Assembly (NCBI GenBank): GCA_035578905.1 | Contig: JAQJVL010000004.1 | Location: 6,004,175-6,068,174, forward strand | From: Stictocephala bisonia | Taxonomy: Eukaryota > Arthropoda > Insecta > Hemiptera > Membracidae | Length of the DNA: 64,000 bases | Direction: 5' to 3' | In this document: one piece after another, positions 51,715 through 64,000 of the stretch | How positions within the stretch are numbered: position 1 is the first letter of the stretch | Layout: each line of letters starts with the position of its first letter | Program-made: the position numbers and the translations under genes | Notes under the pieces: generated by a model | Database searches by the model: none | Told to the model about the DNA's origin: nothing | What the model saw: the letters and a program-made list of their open reading frames with translations, nothing else

Positions 51715-52117
51715 CTGCAGAGGCTGACGGCCCCGTTATTGTTAATCCCATAAGAACAATGTTATTTGCGAATCCACATTTCTTCGTTATATATTGACCA
51801 AAAGGTGTGTATGAGGTGTCATTGTAAACGTTATCATACTACTCATTACGTTTGCTGTTGATATTTTGAATACATACGCAGTTTTAAAATATAGGTGAAA
51901 ATAAAAATGTCAAACTAAATGTGTTTTGTATATTTTTATTAAACTATTTAAGGAATGCGCAAATTTTAGTTATTTATTTTTTAAATATTTTATTTGTTTG
52001 GGAAAACTGTTTAGTATCAACTGTTTAGTTTGGATAGGCGTGATCGTGTGTCCGGTTTCACATTGTTCTTATGGGATTAAAACCAACATAGCCGACAGCC
52101 TCCTACTACTTCTGCAG
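51715..52117. mobile_element. MITE-like element with GAGGCTG ends
   Basis: Inverted ends of about 50 bp: gaggctgacggccccgtta...taatcccataagaacaatgt on the left and acattgttcttatgggatta...gccgacagcctc on the right. About 300 bp of AT-rich interior follows, with no credible gene. The left 140 bp recur, diverged, at 57307-57445. Confidence 0.7.
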
Positions 52118-52719
52118 TCTATTTCTCAGGTAAAGTATGACTTATTTAAACATTCGATTTTAAATATTTAAGTTAGGTTAACTTATTTGTCCTGAAAAAA
52201 CATTCTTATATTACGGAAGGTTATGTTAGTGTAAACACACACACTTTTTTGAAATTTCTTTAATACTGTTTGGTTACAGTGTAATATTTTCTAAATATCT
52301 TTTCATTGATGTTTGAGTCACAGTTTTAATATTTAATGGTTTCTATCTTGAATCGAATGTGATTTTTTACATTCATTTATGTACCAATTAAATAATAACA
52401 TATAAAATAATTACAGGTGTGATAAATACCAAAGGCATATAAATGGTGCAACTTCCATGGGTTAAAATTAAAATTTTCAAAAGTTGAATAGGTCAAGAGA
52501 TACGTGTTGCCCGTTTAGACTTGTGCAGTATTTGTAAGCTAATTGGAAATTAGAATCTTTATAGGTTTTTCAAATTTCGATTCATGTTATTTTGACGTGG
52601 TATAGTTTGTTGAGTTATTCATGATACACACTGTACTGTAGTTTATTTCAAGCTTATTAGACCGTTTCTCTGCTATTTAGTATGTTCCTTTCAATTCAGA
52701 ACAATGTTTAGATTAGAAA
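52118..52719. other. Unassigned AT-rich DNA
   Basis: No feature recognised. Confidence 0.4.
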
Positions 52720-55700
52720 AATGAGCATGTTATACTATAGAACTAAAATTATAGCATTATAGCTAAAGTACAGGGATGAGTATGTTATACTGTAGTATAG
52801 GAGAAGTACAGGTATGAGTATGTTATATTATAAATAGTTTTTTAATTAGCATAATACATGTTGGTACATATACAGTACAAGTGAACGTCACACAACACAA
52901 ATATATTACAATATAAGCAAAAAATGCTCAAATATATTACAAGTGCAAAATGCACAAACATTATGGTGATCGATTTCGGTGAACCAAACTCACCTTCCTC
53001 AGACCAGAGGGATTCACAAAAGAATCATATATTCACCGAAATCGATCACCATATTATTTGTGCATTTTGTACTTGTATTGTAATATATTAGTACATTTTA
53101 TGCTTATATTGTAATATATTTGTGTTGTGAGACGTTTAATTGTATTGTTATATTAAAGAACAAGCACAGGGATGAGTATGTTATAATATAGAACATGTAC
53201 AGGGATGAGTATATATACTGTAGAACAAGTACAGGGATGAGTATGTTAAAATGTAGCACAAGTACAGAGATGAGTATGTTATATTATAGAACAAGTACAG
53301 GGATGAGTATATTACACTATAGAATAAGTACAGGGATGATTATGCAATATTATAGAACAAGTACAGAGATAAGTATGTTATAATATAGCACAAGTACAGA
53401 GATGAGTATGTTATAATATAAAACAAGTACAGGGATGAGTATGTTATAATATAGCACAAGTACAGAGATGAGTATGTTATAATATAGAACAAGTACAGGG
53501 ATGAGTATATATACTGTAGAACAAGTACAGGGATGAGTATGTTATGATATAGTACAAGTACAGAGATGAATATGTTATAATATAGAACAAGTACAGAGAT
53601 GAGTATGTTATAATATAGCAGAAGTACAGAGATGAGTATGTTATATTATAGAACAAGTACAGGGATGAGTATGTTATAATATAGCATAAGTACAGAGATG
53701 AGTATGTTATAATATAGCAGAAGTACAGAGATGAGTATGTTATATTATAGAACAAGTACAGGGATGAGTATGTTATAATATAGCATAAGTACAGAGATGA
53801 GTATGTTATAATATAGCAGAAGTACAGAGATGAGTATGTTATATTATAGCAGAAGTACAGAGATGAGTATGTTATAATATAGCAGAAGTACAGAGATGAG
53901 TATGTTATATTATAGAACAAGTACAGAGATGAGTATGTTATAATATAGCATAAGTACAGAGATGAGTATGTTATAATATAGCAGAAGTACAGAGATGAGT
54001 ATGTTATATTATAGAACAAGTACAGGGATGAGTATGTTATAATATAGCATAAGTACAGAGATGAGTATGTTATAATATAGAACAAGTACAGGGATGAGTA
54101 TTTTATATTATAGAACAAGTACAGAGATGAATATGTTATAATATAGCACAAGTACAGAGATGAGTATGTTATAATATAGCATAAGTACAGAGATAAGTAT
54201 GTTATATTATAGAACAAGTACAGGGATGAGTATGTTATAATATAGCATAAGTACAGAGATGAGTATGTTATAATATAGCATAAGTACAGAGATGAGTATG
54301 TTATAATATAGCAGAAGTACAGAGATGAGTATGTTATATTATAGAACAAGCACAGGGATGAGTATGTTATAATATAGCATAAGTACAGAGATGAGTATGT
54401 TATAATATAGCAGAAGTACAGAGATGAGTATGTTATAATATAGCAGAAGTACAGAGATGAGTATGTTATAATATAGCACAAGTACAGGGATGAGTATGTT
54501 ATAATATAGCATAAGTACAGAGATGAGTATGTTATATTATAGAACAAGTACAGGGATGAGTATGTTATAATATAGCATAAGTACAGAGATGAGTATGTTA
54601 TAATATAGCATAAGTACAGAGATGAGTATGTTATATTATAGAACAAGTACAGGGATGAGTATGTTATAATATAGCATAAGTACAGAGATGAGTATGTTAT
54701 AATATAGCAGAAGTACAGAGATGAGTATGTTATATTATAGAACAAGTACAGGGATGAGTATGTTATAATATAGCATAAGTACAGAGATGAGTATGTTATA
54801 TTATAGAACAAGCACAGGGATGAGTATATTATACTATAGAACAAGTACAGGGATGAGTATGCAATATTATAGAACAAGTACAGAGATGAGTATGTTATAA
54901 TATAGCACAAGTACAGAGATGAGTATGTTATATTATAGAACAAGTACAGGGATGAGTATGCTATAATATAGCATAAGTACAGATATGAGTATGTTTTAAT
55001 ATAGAACAAGTACAGGGATGAGTATATATACTGTAGAACAAGTACAGGGATGAGTATGTTATGATATAGTACAAGTACAGAGATGAATATGGTATAATAT
55101 AGAACAAGTACAGAGATGAGTATGTTATAATATAGCACAAGTACAGAGATGAGTATGTTATATTATAGAACAAGTACAGGGATGAGTTTATTATACTACA
55201 GAACAAGTACAGGGATGAGTATGTTATAATATAGCACAAGTACAGAGATGAATATGTTATAATATAGAACAAGTACAGAGATGAGTATGTTATATTATAG
55301 AACAAGTACAGGGATGAGTATGCAATATTATAGAACAAGTACAGAGATGAATATGTTATAATATAGAACAAGTACAGGGATGAGTATATATATTGTAGAA
55401 CAAGTACAGGGATGAGTATATATACTGTAGAACAAGTACAGGGATGAGTATGTTATAATATAGCACAAGTACAGAGATGAATATGTTATAATATAGAACA
55501 AGTACAGAGATGAGTATGTTATAATATAGCACAAGTACAGAGATGAGTATGTTATATTATAGAACAAGTACAGGGATGAGTATATTATACTATAGATCAA
55601 GTACAGGGATGAGTATGCAATATTATAGAACAAGTACAGAGCTGAGTATGTTATAATATAGCACAAGTATGGAGATGACTATGTTATAATTTAGCACAAG

Positions 55701-55735
55701 TACAGGGATGAGTATGTTATAGCACAGGTACAGTA
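52720..55735. repeat. 33-bp minisatellite
   Basis: Roughly 78 units of 33 bp (gaacaagtacagggatgagt atgttataatata, alternating with gcataagtacagagatgagt) from 53150 onward. A few diverged units at 52720-52830 lie beyond an inserted MITE. Alternation of agagatg and agggatg variants gives local two- and three-unit patterns. The minus strand is open for 553 codons because the period is 33 bp. Translation gives only an 11-residue repeat (CYIITYSSLYL) and no start region or domain. Confidence 0.95.
52873..53147. mobile_element. CAGTACAAG-type MITE inside 33-bp array
   Basis: 275-bp element with the same left end as 14918-15305 (CAGTACAAGTGAACGT) and a diverged right end (acgtttaattgtattg). Arms of about 115 bp are inverted and include ggtgatcgatttcggtgaa / ttcaccgaaatcgatcacc. 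It was inserted near the left edge of the array. Confidence 0.8.
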
Positions 55736-55852
55736 GAAGGTGAATATTACTGATAGATTTTCCAGTCTAAGCGGATTCGAACCAGCGTTATCCTTAAACC
55801 TTGCTCAAAGGCCTGACACCTTAGCCTGCTTGGACACTGAGCCGCTCACATT
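55733..55852 (-). mobile_element. tRNA-derived SINE, truncated
   Basis: On the minus strand it matches the SINE at 35277-35505: an A-box region (ggctaaggtgtcagg), a B-box (ctggttcgaatcc), then actgg and taatattcaccttctactgt. It stops there, at the edge of the 33-bp array, so the rest of the body is missing. Two copies define a family. Confidence 0.75.
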
Positions 55853-56272
55853 TTCAAAACATATTTGAGACTAACCTATTGTGAGTTTATTATATTTTAA
55901 TAGACAGGCTTTAGCTTGCCCTAGTATGTTACATATGAAATATTTTGAAATGTGGAAGGTCAGTACAGAAAATAATAATTTTAAAAACTCTCGTACGTCA
56001 TTCTTCGAAGAAGTAATGAAATGTTAACAACTGGAACAGTTACACGTCCGGCCATAACTTAAGTTAACATCGATCATAAACACAGATTATTAGTTGTATA
56101 ATTGTTGATCATATGTTTCAGGTAGAAGTAAATAATCAAATAAATGAATAACCTTAATTGTTATTTATACGTCTTTATTTCTTTTTAGAATTCCTGATGT
56201 AAACTTAACGAGGAAACATTTTATGGTTACAATAAAACGAATGCTCATTTTGAGCAACCCGAGTTAGTAGAT
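55853..56272. other. Unassigned DNA
   Basis: No feature recognised. Confidence 0.4.
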
Positions 56273-56360
56273 CGTAACGTTGGTTCGTCGGTCCGACAGT
56301 TATTTGCGCCCTTCCGTAACGTTGGTTCGTCGGTCCGACAGTTATTTGCGCCCCTTCCGT
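56273..56360. repeat. 42-bp direct duplication
   Basis: Two copies of a 42-bp unit (cgtaacgttggttcgtcggt...) at 56273 and 56315, GC-richer than the surroundings. Each carries the near-palindrome gtcggtccgac. Nothing recognised between 56361 and 56830 except (TATTG)n-like words near 56687-56702. Confidence 0.85.
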
Positions 56361-56830
56361 AACAAATGGTTCGCAATTAAACTTGCGTTAATAGAATTAC
56401 TTCGGGGCGCGTGTGGTTGTATGGGAAGAACTAAATCGCTGGCAATCGGCATTTACACTCACATTCTCCGTTTTTGAATAGGTTCTTTGAACTAACTATA
56501 TTTTATAGCAGCCATAGCCGATCTGTCATCAGCCACAATAAAATTTTTACTAGTTACTTTATGCTACAAGATTAATGTGATCAAGTTGAGGGGAGGGGAT
56601 GCCAGAAATGTGAGCAAAGAAATGAAAAATATTGTTTTTCGTGCTTGTGCTGTATAAGAACCATTCAGCATCCTGTGAATTTAGTATTGTATTGTATTGT
56701 ATATGACAAATCTTCCACCTATCCCCACGTTCCGCACGACTAACAGGTGCTCAGATATGTATGGATAAACCCTTTTTTACTGATCTGCCTTTGATATTTT
56801 TATTTATGAATGCCAACTTATAATATTGTT

Positions 56831-57129
56831 TGATGAGGGAGACAAAGGTAGTTGGACATTTGCCATCATTACGTGAAAATTAACAATCACGACGTTTCGA
56901 TTTGGTAAAACCCAAACCTTTTTCAAGTGCTAAAAACTAAATTACATATACACAAACATGTTATAAAACTACGTTCTTAAACTAATAAACTTGCCTACTT
57001 TAATAATTATCTACATTTTAACCTAGATCCTAGAATGGGGTACAACAAAATGAACCTCTACTAAATATAAAAAAATATTAACAGGGTTAAATTATGCAAT
57101 ATCCAACTACCTTTGTCTCCCTCATCTGA
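56831..57129. mobile_element. MITE, about 300 bp, with 29-bp inverted ends
   Basis: tgatgagggagacaaaggta and tacctttgtctccctcatc mark 29-bp inverted ends. Inside lies ttaacaatcacgacgtttcg atttggtaaaaccc, a phrase of the gaaacgtcg type often seen in retroelement debris. No coding sequence. Confidence 0.75.
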
Positions 57130-57306
57130 TACTCCATCATTAACAAATTTCAAAAACAAAGTTATAATATTGTAATGATATAAACTAAATACAGTATTAA
57201 TTTTAATTGAATATCTTCATTTAAAATTCTTTACACAACATTCCCTAGTACAAAAATAATTTTAATTTTGTTTAAAAATAAATTAAGAATTATATTTAAG
57301 AGTCTC

Positions 57307-57445
57307 TAGAGGCTGTCGGCCATTTTTGTTTTTAATCCGTAAGACCAATGTAATTTGTGAATCCATATTTTTTCGTTATTTATTGACCAAAAGTTGGGTA
57401 TGAGGTGTCATTTTAAACGTTTTCATATTGCACATTGGGTTTGCT
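57307..57445 (+). mobile_element. Half copy of GAGGCTG MITE
   Basis: Diverged copy of 51719-51865 (gaggctgtcggcca ... ttattgaccaaaag ... gaggtgtcat). It runs straight into the 87-bp array, and its right half is not found after the array. Confidence 0.65.
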
Positions 57446-57464
57446 TTACACACATATTAGACCA

Positions 57465-58265
57465 TCTCCTCATTCACAGAAGTGGTCCTCGTCTCCCTAC
57501 ACGCACAAGTATTGTGCCCCCTCTCACTACGAACGCACACGTTGTGGACCACCTCCTCATTCACACAAGTGATCCTCGTCTCCCTACACGCACAAGTATT
57601 GTGCCCCCTCTCACTACGAACGCACACGTTGTAGACCACCTCCTCATTCACACAAGTGATCCTCGTCTCCCTACACGCACAAGTATTGTGCCCCCTCTCA
57701 CTACGAACGCACACTATGTGGACCACCTCCTTATTCACACACGAAGTGGTCCTCGTCTCCCTACACGCACAAGTATTGTGCCCCCTCTCACTATGAACGC
57801 ACAATATGTGGACCACCTCCTTATTCACACACGAAGTGGTCCTTGTCTTCCTACACGCACAAGTATTGTGTCCCCTCTCACTACGAACGCACACGTTGTG
57901 GACCACATCTTCATTCACACAAGAAGTGGTCTTCGTTTCCCTCACGCACAAGTATTGTGCCCCCCTCACTATGAACGCACACGTTGTGAACCACAATTAT
58001 TGTGCCCCCTCTCACTACGAACGCACACGTTGTGGACCACCTCCTCATTTACACACGATGGACCTCATCTACCTACACGCACAAGTATTTTGCTCCCTCT
58101 CACTACGAACGCACACATTGTGGACAACCTCCTCATTCACACACGAAGTGGACCTCGTCTCCCTACATGCACAATTAATCATTGTACCCCCTCTCACTAC
58201 GAACACTATCTTAGTGGACCACCTCTTCATTCACACACAATTAAGTGGACCACGTACAAGAATGG
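57465..58265. repeat. 87-bp minisatellite
   Basis: About nine units of 84-93 bp (accacctcctcattcacaca ... tattgtgccccctctcacta cgaacgcacacgttgtgg). Repeated open frames on both strands (297 codons plus, 179 minus) are produced by the period and lack any domain. Confidence 0.93.
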
Positions 58266-60382
58266 CGGTTCTAATGAGAGTCCGTAAACCAGAAGAGCTA
58301 CTAATTTTACCGGGGGATAACACAACATAATTAAATTGAATAAGTATATAATAAAATTATTATATATTTGGCGTCTGATCTAATCTGCCTGAGATTGAAT
58401 TTTAAAACATATTGTTATTATATTTTCAATTGTTTGTTAAGTTTAATCAGTAGACGAGCAAAACTGCTGTATCTAAATTTTGTTAATTTCTTGAACAATA
58501 ATTTTTGTTAGTTTTGAAATGTGAACTAAGTAACGAATCACTTGTAAATAGAGAATAACATTGTACTGTGCACTCCATTTGCTGAAATCGTACAGGCTCG
58601 ACGTCACTTAAGTGCACAGTTGATGTTTAAGTGCACATGCTCACGCGTCTATAAGCGTATTTGTTTGAAAACTTTTCAAGCATGCGATGAATTTAAAGCA
58701 ATGGATGTCTACGAACGGAATGGCTCTCACGCACATGACTGTTAATTAGCATGTACTCCATTCTCGCATGTCCTGGTGGCTGGGAGGGTTGGGGGCTGCT
58801 CCGTGCTCCGGTTGACAATCACTGCAGTGCCACCAACACCGCTCCTTTGTTCAGCACCAGTTTTCCGCTTTAAGTGCGCTTACCTATAAAAATAAATACA
58901 TGATATAGGCTAATGGAATTCTGCTCCCCTTACTGAAGGAAGAAAAAGTGTTTGTATTAAGTAGTTAATGCAAAGATCCCCGCATTAAACTTGTCTCCAA
59001 ACCATAGCTAACGTTGTACTTTTCTCTCAGTTTTATTTTTAACCTTAAAATTTATGTTATTGGTACTAAAAATCATTAACTTCTAAATATTTTGTAAAAT
59101 GACTACTTTAATTGTGTCGAAATAACCCAACTAAATACACGTAAATCCTTAACAAACATATGGCTAGTTCAGCGAAAAGATTCTATGTGGAAAATAAACG
59201 CACTTCTGAGATAATTAATCTTTATATTACGTCTATCTGAGATAAACGTGTTAAGTCAGTTTTAAAGGCGGATTCTGTGCAAATTAAAATTAGCAAATGT
59301 TCTTAAATTTTAAACTTTACATGTAAACCATTGCCAAAATATTTATTTATGGTTAGAAATGTTTTGTTTCTTTAAGACCACCTGTAAGCTTGACCTAAGC
59401 CTGTGTTGTTACGATGTGATAGGTAATTAATTTTATTTATAGGTCCACCAATCAAAAGAAAAATTTATTTTATTGGGAGATCTAAGAAAGGTAAAACCGA
59501 TTTGGAGACGTTTACAAACAATTGATATTTCCCTAGTAATATTCAAATTTACCATGGGGGAGAACAGAAAATCATCAACTGTTTTTTAGTTATAGTGATG
59601 ATATTGTTTTTGATTATTTTAGGCAAACTTAATTTGATTTCCAGGAAGGGGATTTGTAGGTAAATAATATTTTGTGTGTGACTCTCAAAGACTCTCGTAT
59701 ACACTGGGACATCACCTATAAAATTCTGATTATTGTTAATAAAATAATTCAATCTATAGTCACACCCATTTGGTTGGGTTTAAAAATAGTTACAAATAAT
59801 GTTAATATGTCACTACACTTAATAACATTATTAATTACATTAATTACTTTAATAACTTTTAGTGGCACATTAAGCATAAGGAACTTTGATTTATAATTTA
59901 AAACCTTTATAACTTTTTAGTTTAAGTTAGTTTTCCCCTTAAAAAAATAAATACAAACAAAAATGTTATTAAACCATCCAGTTGGGGATAAATTAGTGAA
60001 AAAATATTTAACTAACTTAAAATGTTAACTACTCGTGAGAAAGTCTGCTTTATGTTAATACTTTTTCGGTGGTTTTTTCTTTTATAAATAATCCATTGCA
60101 GTTGTATGTAAGTAATACAGAAGATAACGACACGTTGGATCATATTACTACGTTCTTTTACATTTAATTACTTTGAATATAGCTTAAAGTTTTACTTACT
60201 CCTACAAAAACAATATTTACTAAACTTTTGGGAGTCTGTTTAAGTTACAACTTAACAATTTAAAGAAGATATTGTGAATTGTCATTGGTAATTCCTAACT
60301 GTGCAGAATACATTTTTAAAATCAACAATACCTGGTTTTAGTATTCGTTTGTATATGCACCCATCCTCGACAATGGTCATTG
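58266..60382. other. Unassigned DNA with a GC-richer segment
   Basis: From about 58560 to 58880 the sequence is GC-richer and unique, with three occurrences of taagtgcac words. It could be host regulatory or exon sequence, but no frame or motif supports a call. The rest is AT-rich, and frames of 67 and 74 codons near 59549-59896 have no known motif. Confidence 0.3.
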
Positions 60383-60815
60383 ACCTACCCACCACCCACA
60401 CACGTACAGTGGTTTTGACCCACCCGCCCACCCACACACGTTCACGTACAGTGGTATTGACCCACCCACCTACCCAAACACGTACAGTGGTATTGACTCA
60501 CCCACCCACCCATACACGTACAGTGGTATTGACCCAACCGCCTACCCATACAAGTACAGTGGTAATGACCCACCCGCCCACCCATACACGTACTGTGGTT
60601 TTACCCACCCGCCCACCTATACACGTACAATGATTTTGACCCACCCACTCTCCCACACACGTACAGTGGTATTGACCCACCCACCCACCCATACACGTAC
60701 AGTGGTTTTGACCCACCCGCCCACCTATACACGTACAGTAGTTTTGACCTACCCGCCCACCTATACACGTACAGTGGTTTTGACCTACCCACCCACATAC
60801 ACACGTTATTGTTAT
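60383..60815. repeat. 36-bp minisatellite
   Basis: About 12 units of 36 bp (acccacccgcccacccatac acgtacagtggttttg). Same family, opposite orientation, as 2115-2250. Frames on both strands reflect the 36-bp period. Confidence 0.95.
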
Positions 60816-60841
60816 TAACCAGTAACAATAGAGTTTATTCT

Positions 60842-60893
60842 CAGTATATACTCGGTTTATACTCAGTATATACTCAGCTTTTACTTAGCTAGA
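60842..60893. repeat. 11-bp tandem repeat
   Basis: Four to five units of the type actcagtatat / actcggtttat, ending in actcagctttt. Confidence 0.75.
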
Positions 60894-63097
60894 GAGTATG
60901 AAGCAGTGCTACTACAGACTAAAGCTACAAGTAAAATTTTAAGTGATTTTCAGACTAATGAAAACATTGTAACTGATATATTATTAAACTTAGGTTAGTG
61001 ATATTTATAGTAGGCTACCAATCAAATGAATTCTAAACCAGTCCGAAGGTAAAAAAGATACTTTCTCCGAAAATGTCGGAGTCTTTATTTCCATTACCTT
61101 TTCGGTAAGACAAGTTAGGGCGTAATCAGCTGTGTGTATTTTGTCCCGAACATGGTCCCCCATAGGTCTGTAAAATGATGCCCCTGACTTGAAGAGTTTT
61201 CAAAGCTGCTTTATGTCAAGTTGGTAGCCTGTTAAGCCACTCATTTTAATTAAACACGTTTTTCCTCCATTCGCTGGTGTATTTCTCCTTTGACGTCCTG
61301 CAAACAAAATCTCACTCTTTGTTCTCTTTCAGTACTGCGTCTCTTATTTGAATTTTAAGTCAAGATATTTGGCCATCTTTGTTTAAATATAACTGATATG
61401 AAAAATGTGATGTTAGTTGAACCTTAAAACCTTCTTATTTATAAAAATAAATTCTCTGTTTATTTAAACTTACATAACATGTTTTGGTTCAGCTCATTTC
61501 TATTGTATCAGGCATATATAACATTTTATTTTAATCACTGAGAAATTATTATTTTCTCTAGGCAATATCCAATCTAAATCTTATGTTGGTACAAAGTATA
61601 TTTTATAAAGATTTTAATATTTACACAATTTGATTTTGTAAAGACGTAAAAAAATAAAAATATCTACCAAAGAGTATTAATAAAAGCTGACTGAATACTT
61701 AAACAAAATATTTATCCATAAAGATTTTATTCAAGTGAAAATAAACTTTAACAAAGCGTTTAGTAGTAGTTTAGTAATAAATTAACGGTCTAATTAAAGT
61801 TATAATAATGATAAAATTTTATGTATAAAACTGTAACTCTTACCAAGGAAATTGCAAAGGGAAAACTTAGCAATTTTCAATTTCTGACACGGTAAGTAAA
61901 AAACTTGTCAAAGTAATAATACTAAAATAAATAATACCTTAGTGGAGTGACATGCTGTACTATTGGGACGTAATAGCAAAATTATTAGTCAAGTAACAGA
62001 ATAATAATAGTCAATAGCAACTAAAATTTGTTAAGAATTTTGTTTCAAAATCAGTTGATTTGTAAAGTACCTATGACAGTGATATTCAGTGTTTATTTAT
62101 CCACTATGTCATTTACATTGGGGAGAAACTTGCTAAACAAAGAGTTAACGAATTATTTTTAAATGTCATTTTAAATTTACATTTAAAGCAAAAAGACTAA
62201 AATCACAACAAAAATAGCTTATTAGCAGTTTAGATAAGTTTCGTAGATGAAATTAAAAAAATTGCTTTACTATTTTATATAATATTTATCAATACTAATA
62301 AATTTTAATTTAGGTGATGGTGGTATCACTGGTCAGATGAATAGAAGATTAAGCAGTTTTTGTTCTACTCGGTCTTAGTATGTTCATATACATTACTCTT
62401 AACCTATCCTCACCCTTCTTTTTTTTAACACAATAGTTACTAATACAATCGTGTACAATAATGCCACATATGACATTTTACAAATTAAATAATTTGGATA
62501 TTTGGTTTGGTATACTTTTATCAATCCTTGCCTACTAATTTATTGATCAACCTAATGCAATATTTTGTAATTATTTATTGATAATATTAGACCTTTAATA
62601 TAACTAATATTTCAAGAACAAAGATAAGATTGTTATTATCTAGTCCTGCTTGCAGATATCATTTAATTGACAGAATATGAGAAACTAACTCATATTTACA
62701 CAAAAAAGGGTAACAAATTATTATAATCATTTTCTTAAACTATTTTTAGGCTATGCCTACTGTCAAAGTGTTTTTAATAATTTTCTTATTTATCGTGTGA
62801 AATAAGATGTCTTTTATTGAATTTTTTATTCATTATTGTTAGGATAATTTAAATATCTATAAATAATAAATATGATCAGTGTTGTTATTGAATATATTTT
62901 TATCAATAAAAATACTTATTAAATTAAAAATTTCATGAAATTATTTAAAGAATCTACTGCCCAAAACTCAGTTTATATTAATTTTAAACACTGGTGTGAA
63001 AAAGGATGTCTTAAAAAATGTTTAGGAGAAGGCATTGAACTTGCTAGTTTATATAAATATTCTAAAATGTTTTTAAAACAAATTCCATAAATAGCGT
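60894..63097. other. Unassigned AT-rich DNA
   Basis: No gene or transposon recognised. A slightly GC-richer part at 61020-61340 is unique sequence without a convincing frame. Confidence 0.4.
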
Positions 63098-64000
63098 ATT
63101 TCCTTGTTCGTAGAATTACAAACTTGTGGACACACCACATAATATGTGTACAATAAAATGGGACACTACAAGATCGTGCTTGCATACTTGTGTGTCTGCC
63201 TTGTTCGTAGAATTAACCTTGTGGACACACCACATAATATGTGTACAATACAATGGGACACTACAAGATCATGCTTGCATACTTGTGTGTCTGCCTTGTT
63301 CGTAGAATTAACCTTGTGGACACACCACATAATATGTGTACAATACAATGGGACACTACAAGATCGTGCTTGCATACTTGTGTGTCTGCCCTGTTCGTAG
63401 AATTAACCTTGTGGACATACTACATAATATATGTACAATACAATGGGACACTACAAGATAGTGCTTGCATACTTGTGTGTCTGCCTTGTTCGTAGAATTA
63501 ACCTTGTGGATACACCACATAATATGTGTACAATACAATGGGACGCTACAAGATCGTGCTTGCATACTTGTGTGTCTGCCCTGTTCGTAGAATTAACCTT
63601 GTGGACACACTACATAATATGTGTACAATACAATGGGACACTACAAGATAGTGCTTGCATACTTGTGTGTCTGCCTTGTTCGTAGAATTAACCTTGTGGA
63701 CACACTACATAATATGTGTAAAATACAATGGGACACTACAAGATAGTGCTTGCATACTTGTGTGTCTGCCTTGTTCGTAGAATTAACCTTGTGGACACAC
63801 TACATAATATGTGTACAATACAATGGGTTACTACAAGATAGTGCTTGCATACTTGTGTGTCTGCCTTGTTCGTAGAATTAACCTTGTGGATACACCACAT
63901 AATATGTGTACAATACAATGGGACACTACAAGATCGTGCTTGCATACTTGTGTGTCTGCCTTGTTCGTAGAATTAACCTTGTGGATACGCCACATAATAT
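63098..64000. repeat. 95-bp minisatellite, runs off window
   Basis: About 9.5 units of 95 bp (ttgttcgtagaattaacctt gtggacacaccacataatat...). Units are almost identical, which indicates recent homogenisation. The array continues beyond 64000. The short frames on both strands repeat every 95 bp and are artefacts. Confidence 0.97.

Noticed and set aside
53477..55138. 553-codon minus-strand frame
   Set aside because: It encodes only an 11-residue repeat caused by the 33-bp period.
57394..58330. Frames of 297, 179 and 174 codons
   Set aside because: They overlap in three phases through an 87-bp minisatellite with no domain.
63098..64000. CRISPR-like regular repeats
   Set aside because: The whole 95-bp unit is repeated with no variable spacers, and the genome is eukaryotic; it is a minisatellite.

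Overview
The window looks like nuclear DNA of an animal, most likely an insect or another arthropod. It is very AT-rich, has no operon-like gene packing, and carries metazoan transposon families: Tc1/mariner DDE elements, a non-LTR retrotransposon, Penelope-like debris and tRNA-derived SINEs. I found no host protein-coding gene and no functional tRNA or rRNA that I could defend. The species cannot be named from the sequence.

Layout. Positions 1-5690 hold a degenerate 23-bp minisatellite, a block of a 36-bp minisatellite, a tRNA-like SINE fragment and an approximately 860-bp near-perfect palindrome (3712-4571). Positions 5691-29233 are two tandem copies of a unit of about 12.3 kb (copy 1 5691-17975, copy 2 from 18001). 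Each copy carries, in order: a 51-bp minisatellite, a Helitron-like segment with a 185-bp tandem trimer, a MITE remnant, a Tc1/mariner element with a DD41D transposase, a 5'-truncated non-LTR retrotransposon on the minus strand, a MITE with CAGTACAAG ends, and a 63-bp minisatellite. Copy 2 is interrupted by a 100-N gap (23901-24000), followed by about 91 bp of foreign-looking GC-rich sequence and the loss of about 2.6 kb relative to copy 1.

Positions 29236-43320 hold a fold-back element (29612-30424), a three-copy dispersed repeat, a LINE 3' fragment (34640-35150), a complete tRNA-derived SINE (35277-35505), a Penelope-like GIY-YIG fragment with a hammerhead-like motif (35650-36165), a 104-nt hairpin (36375-36478) and a 2-kb array of 67-bp repeats (40398-42411). 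Positions 43321-45803 are a Tc1/mariner element with 504-bp inverted repeats and a dead transposase, inserted in a (CA)n(TA)n(TG)n microsatellite. From 46471 to the end there are arrays of 53, 48, 33, 42, 87, 36, 11 and 95 bp, interspersed with MITE-like elements; the 95-bp array runs off the window edge.

At least ten unrelated minisatellite families occupy roughly a fifth of the window. Several have unit lengths divisible by three (63, 51, 48, 33, 87 and 36 bp), so they create long open frames, sometimes on both strands. I regard these frames as artefacts of the repeat period. I see no coherent new multi-gene system. The points most worth a second look are the tandem duplication and its filler-bearing junction, the palindrome and hammerhead-like motifs, the long-TIR transposons, and the unusual minisatellite density.
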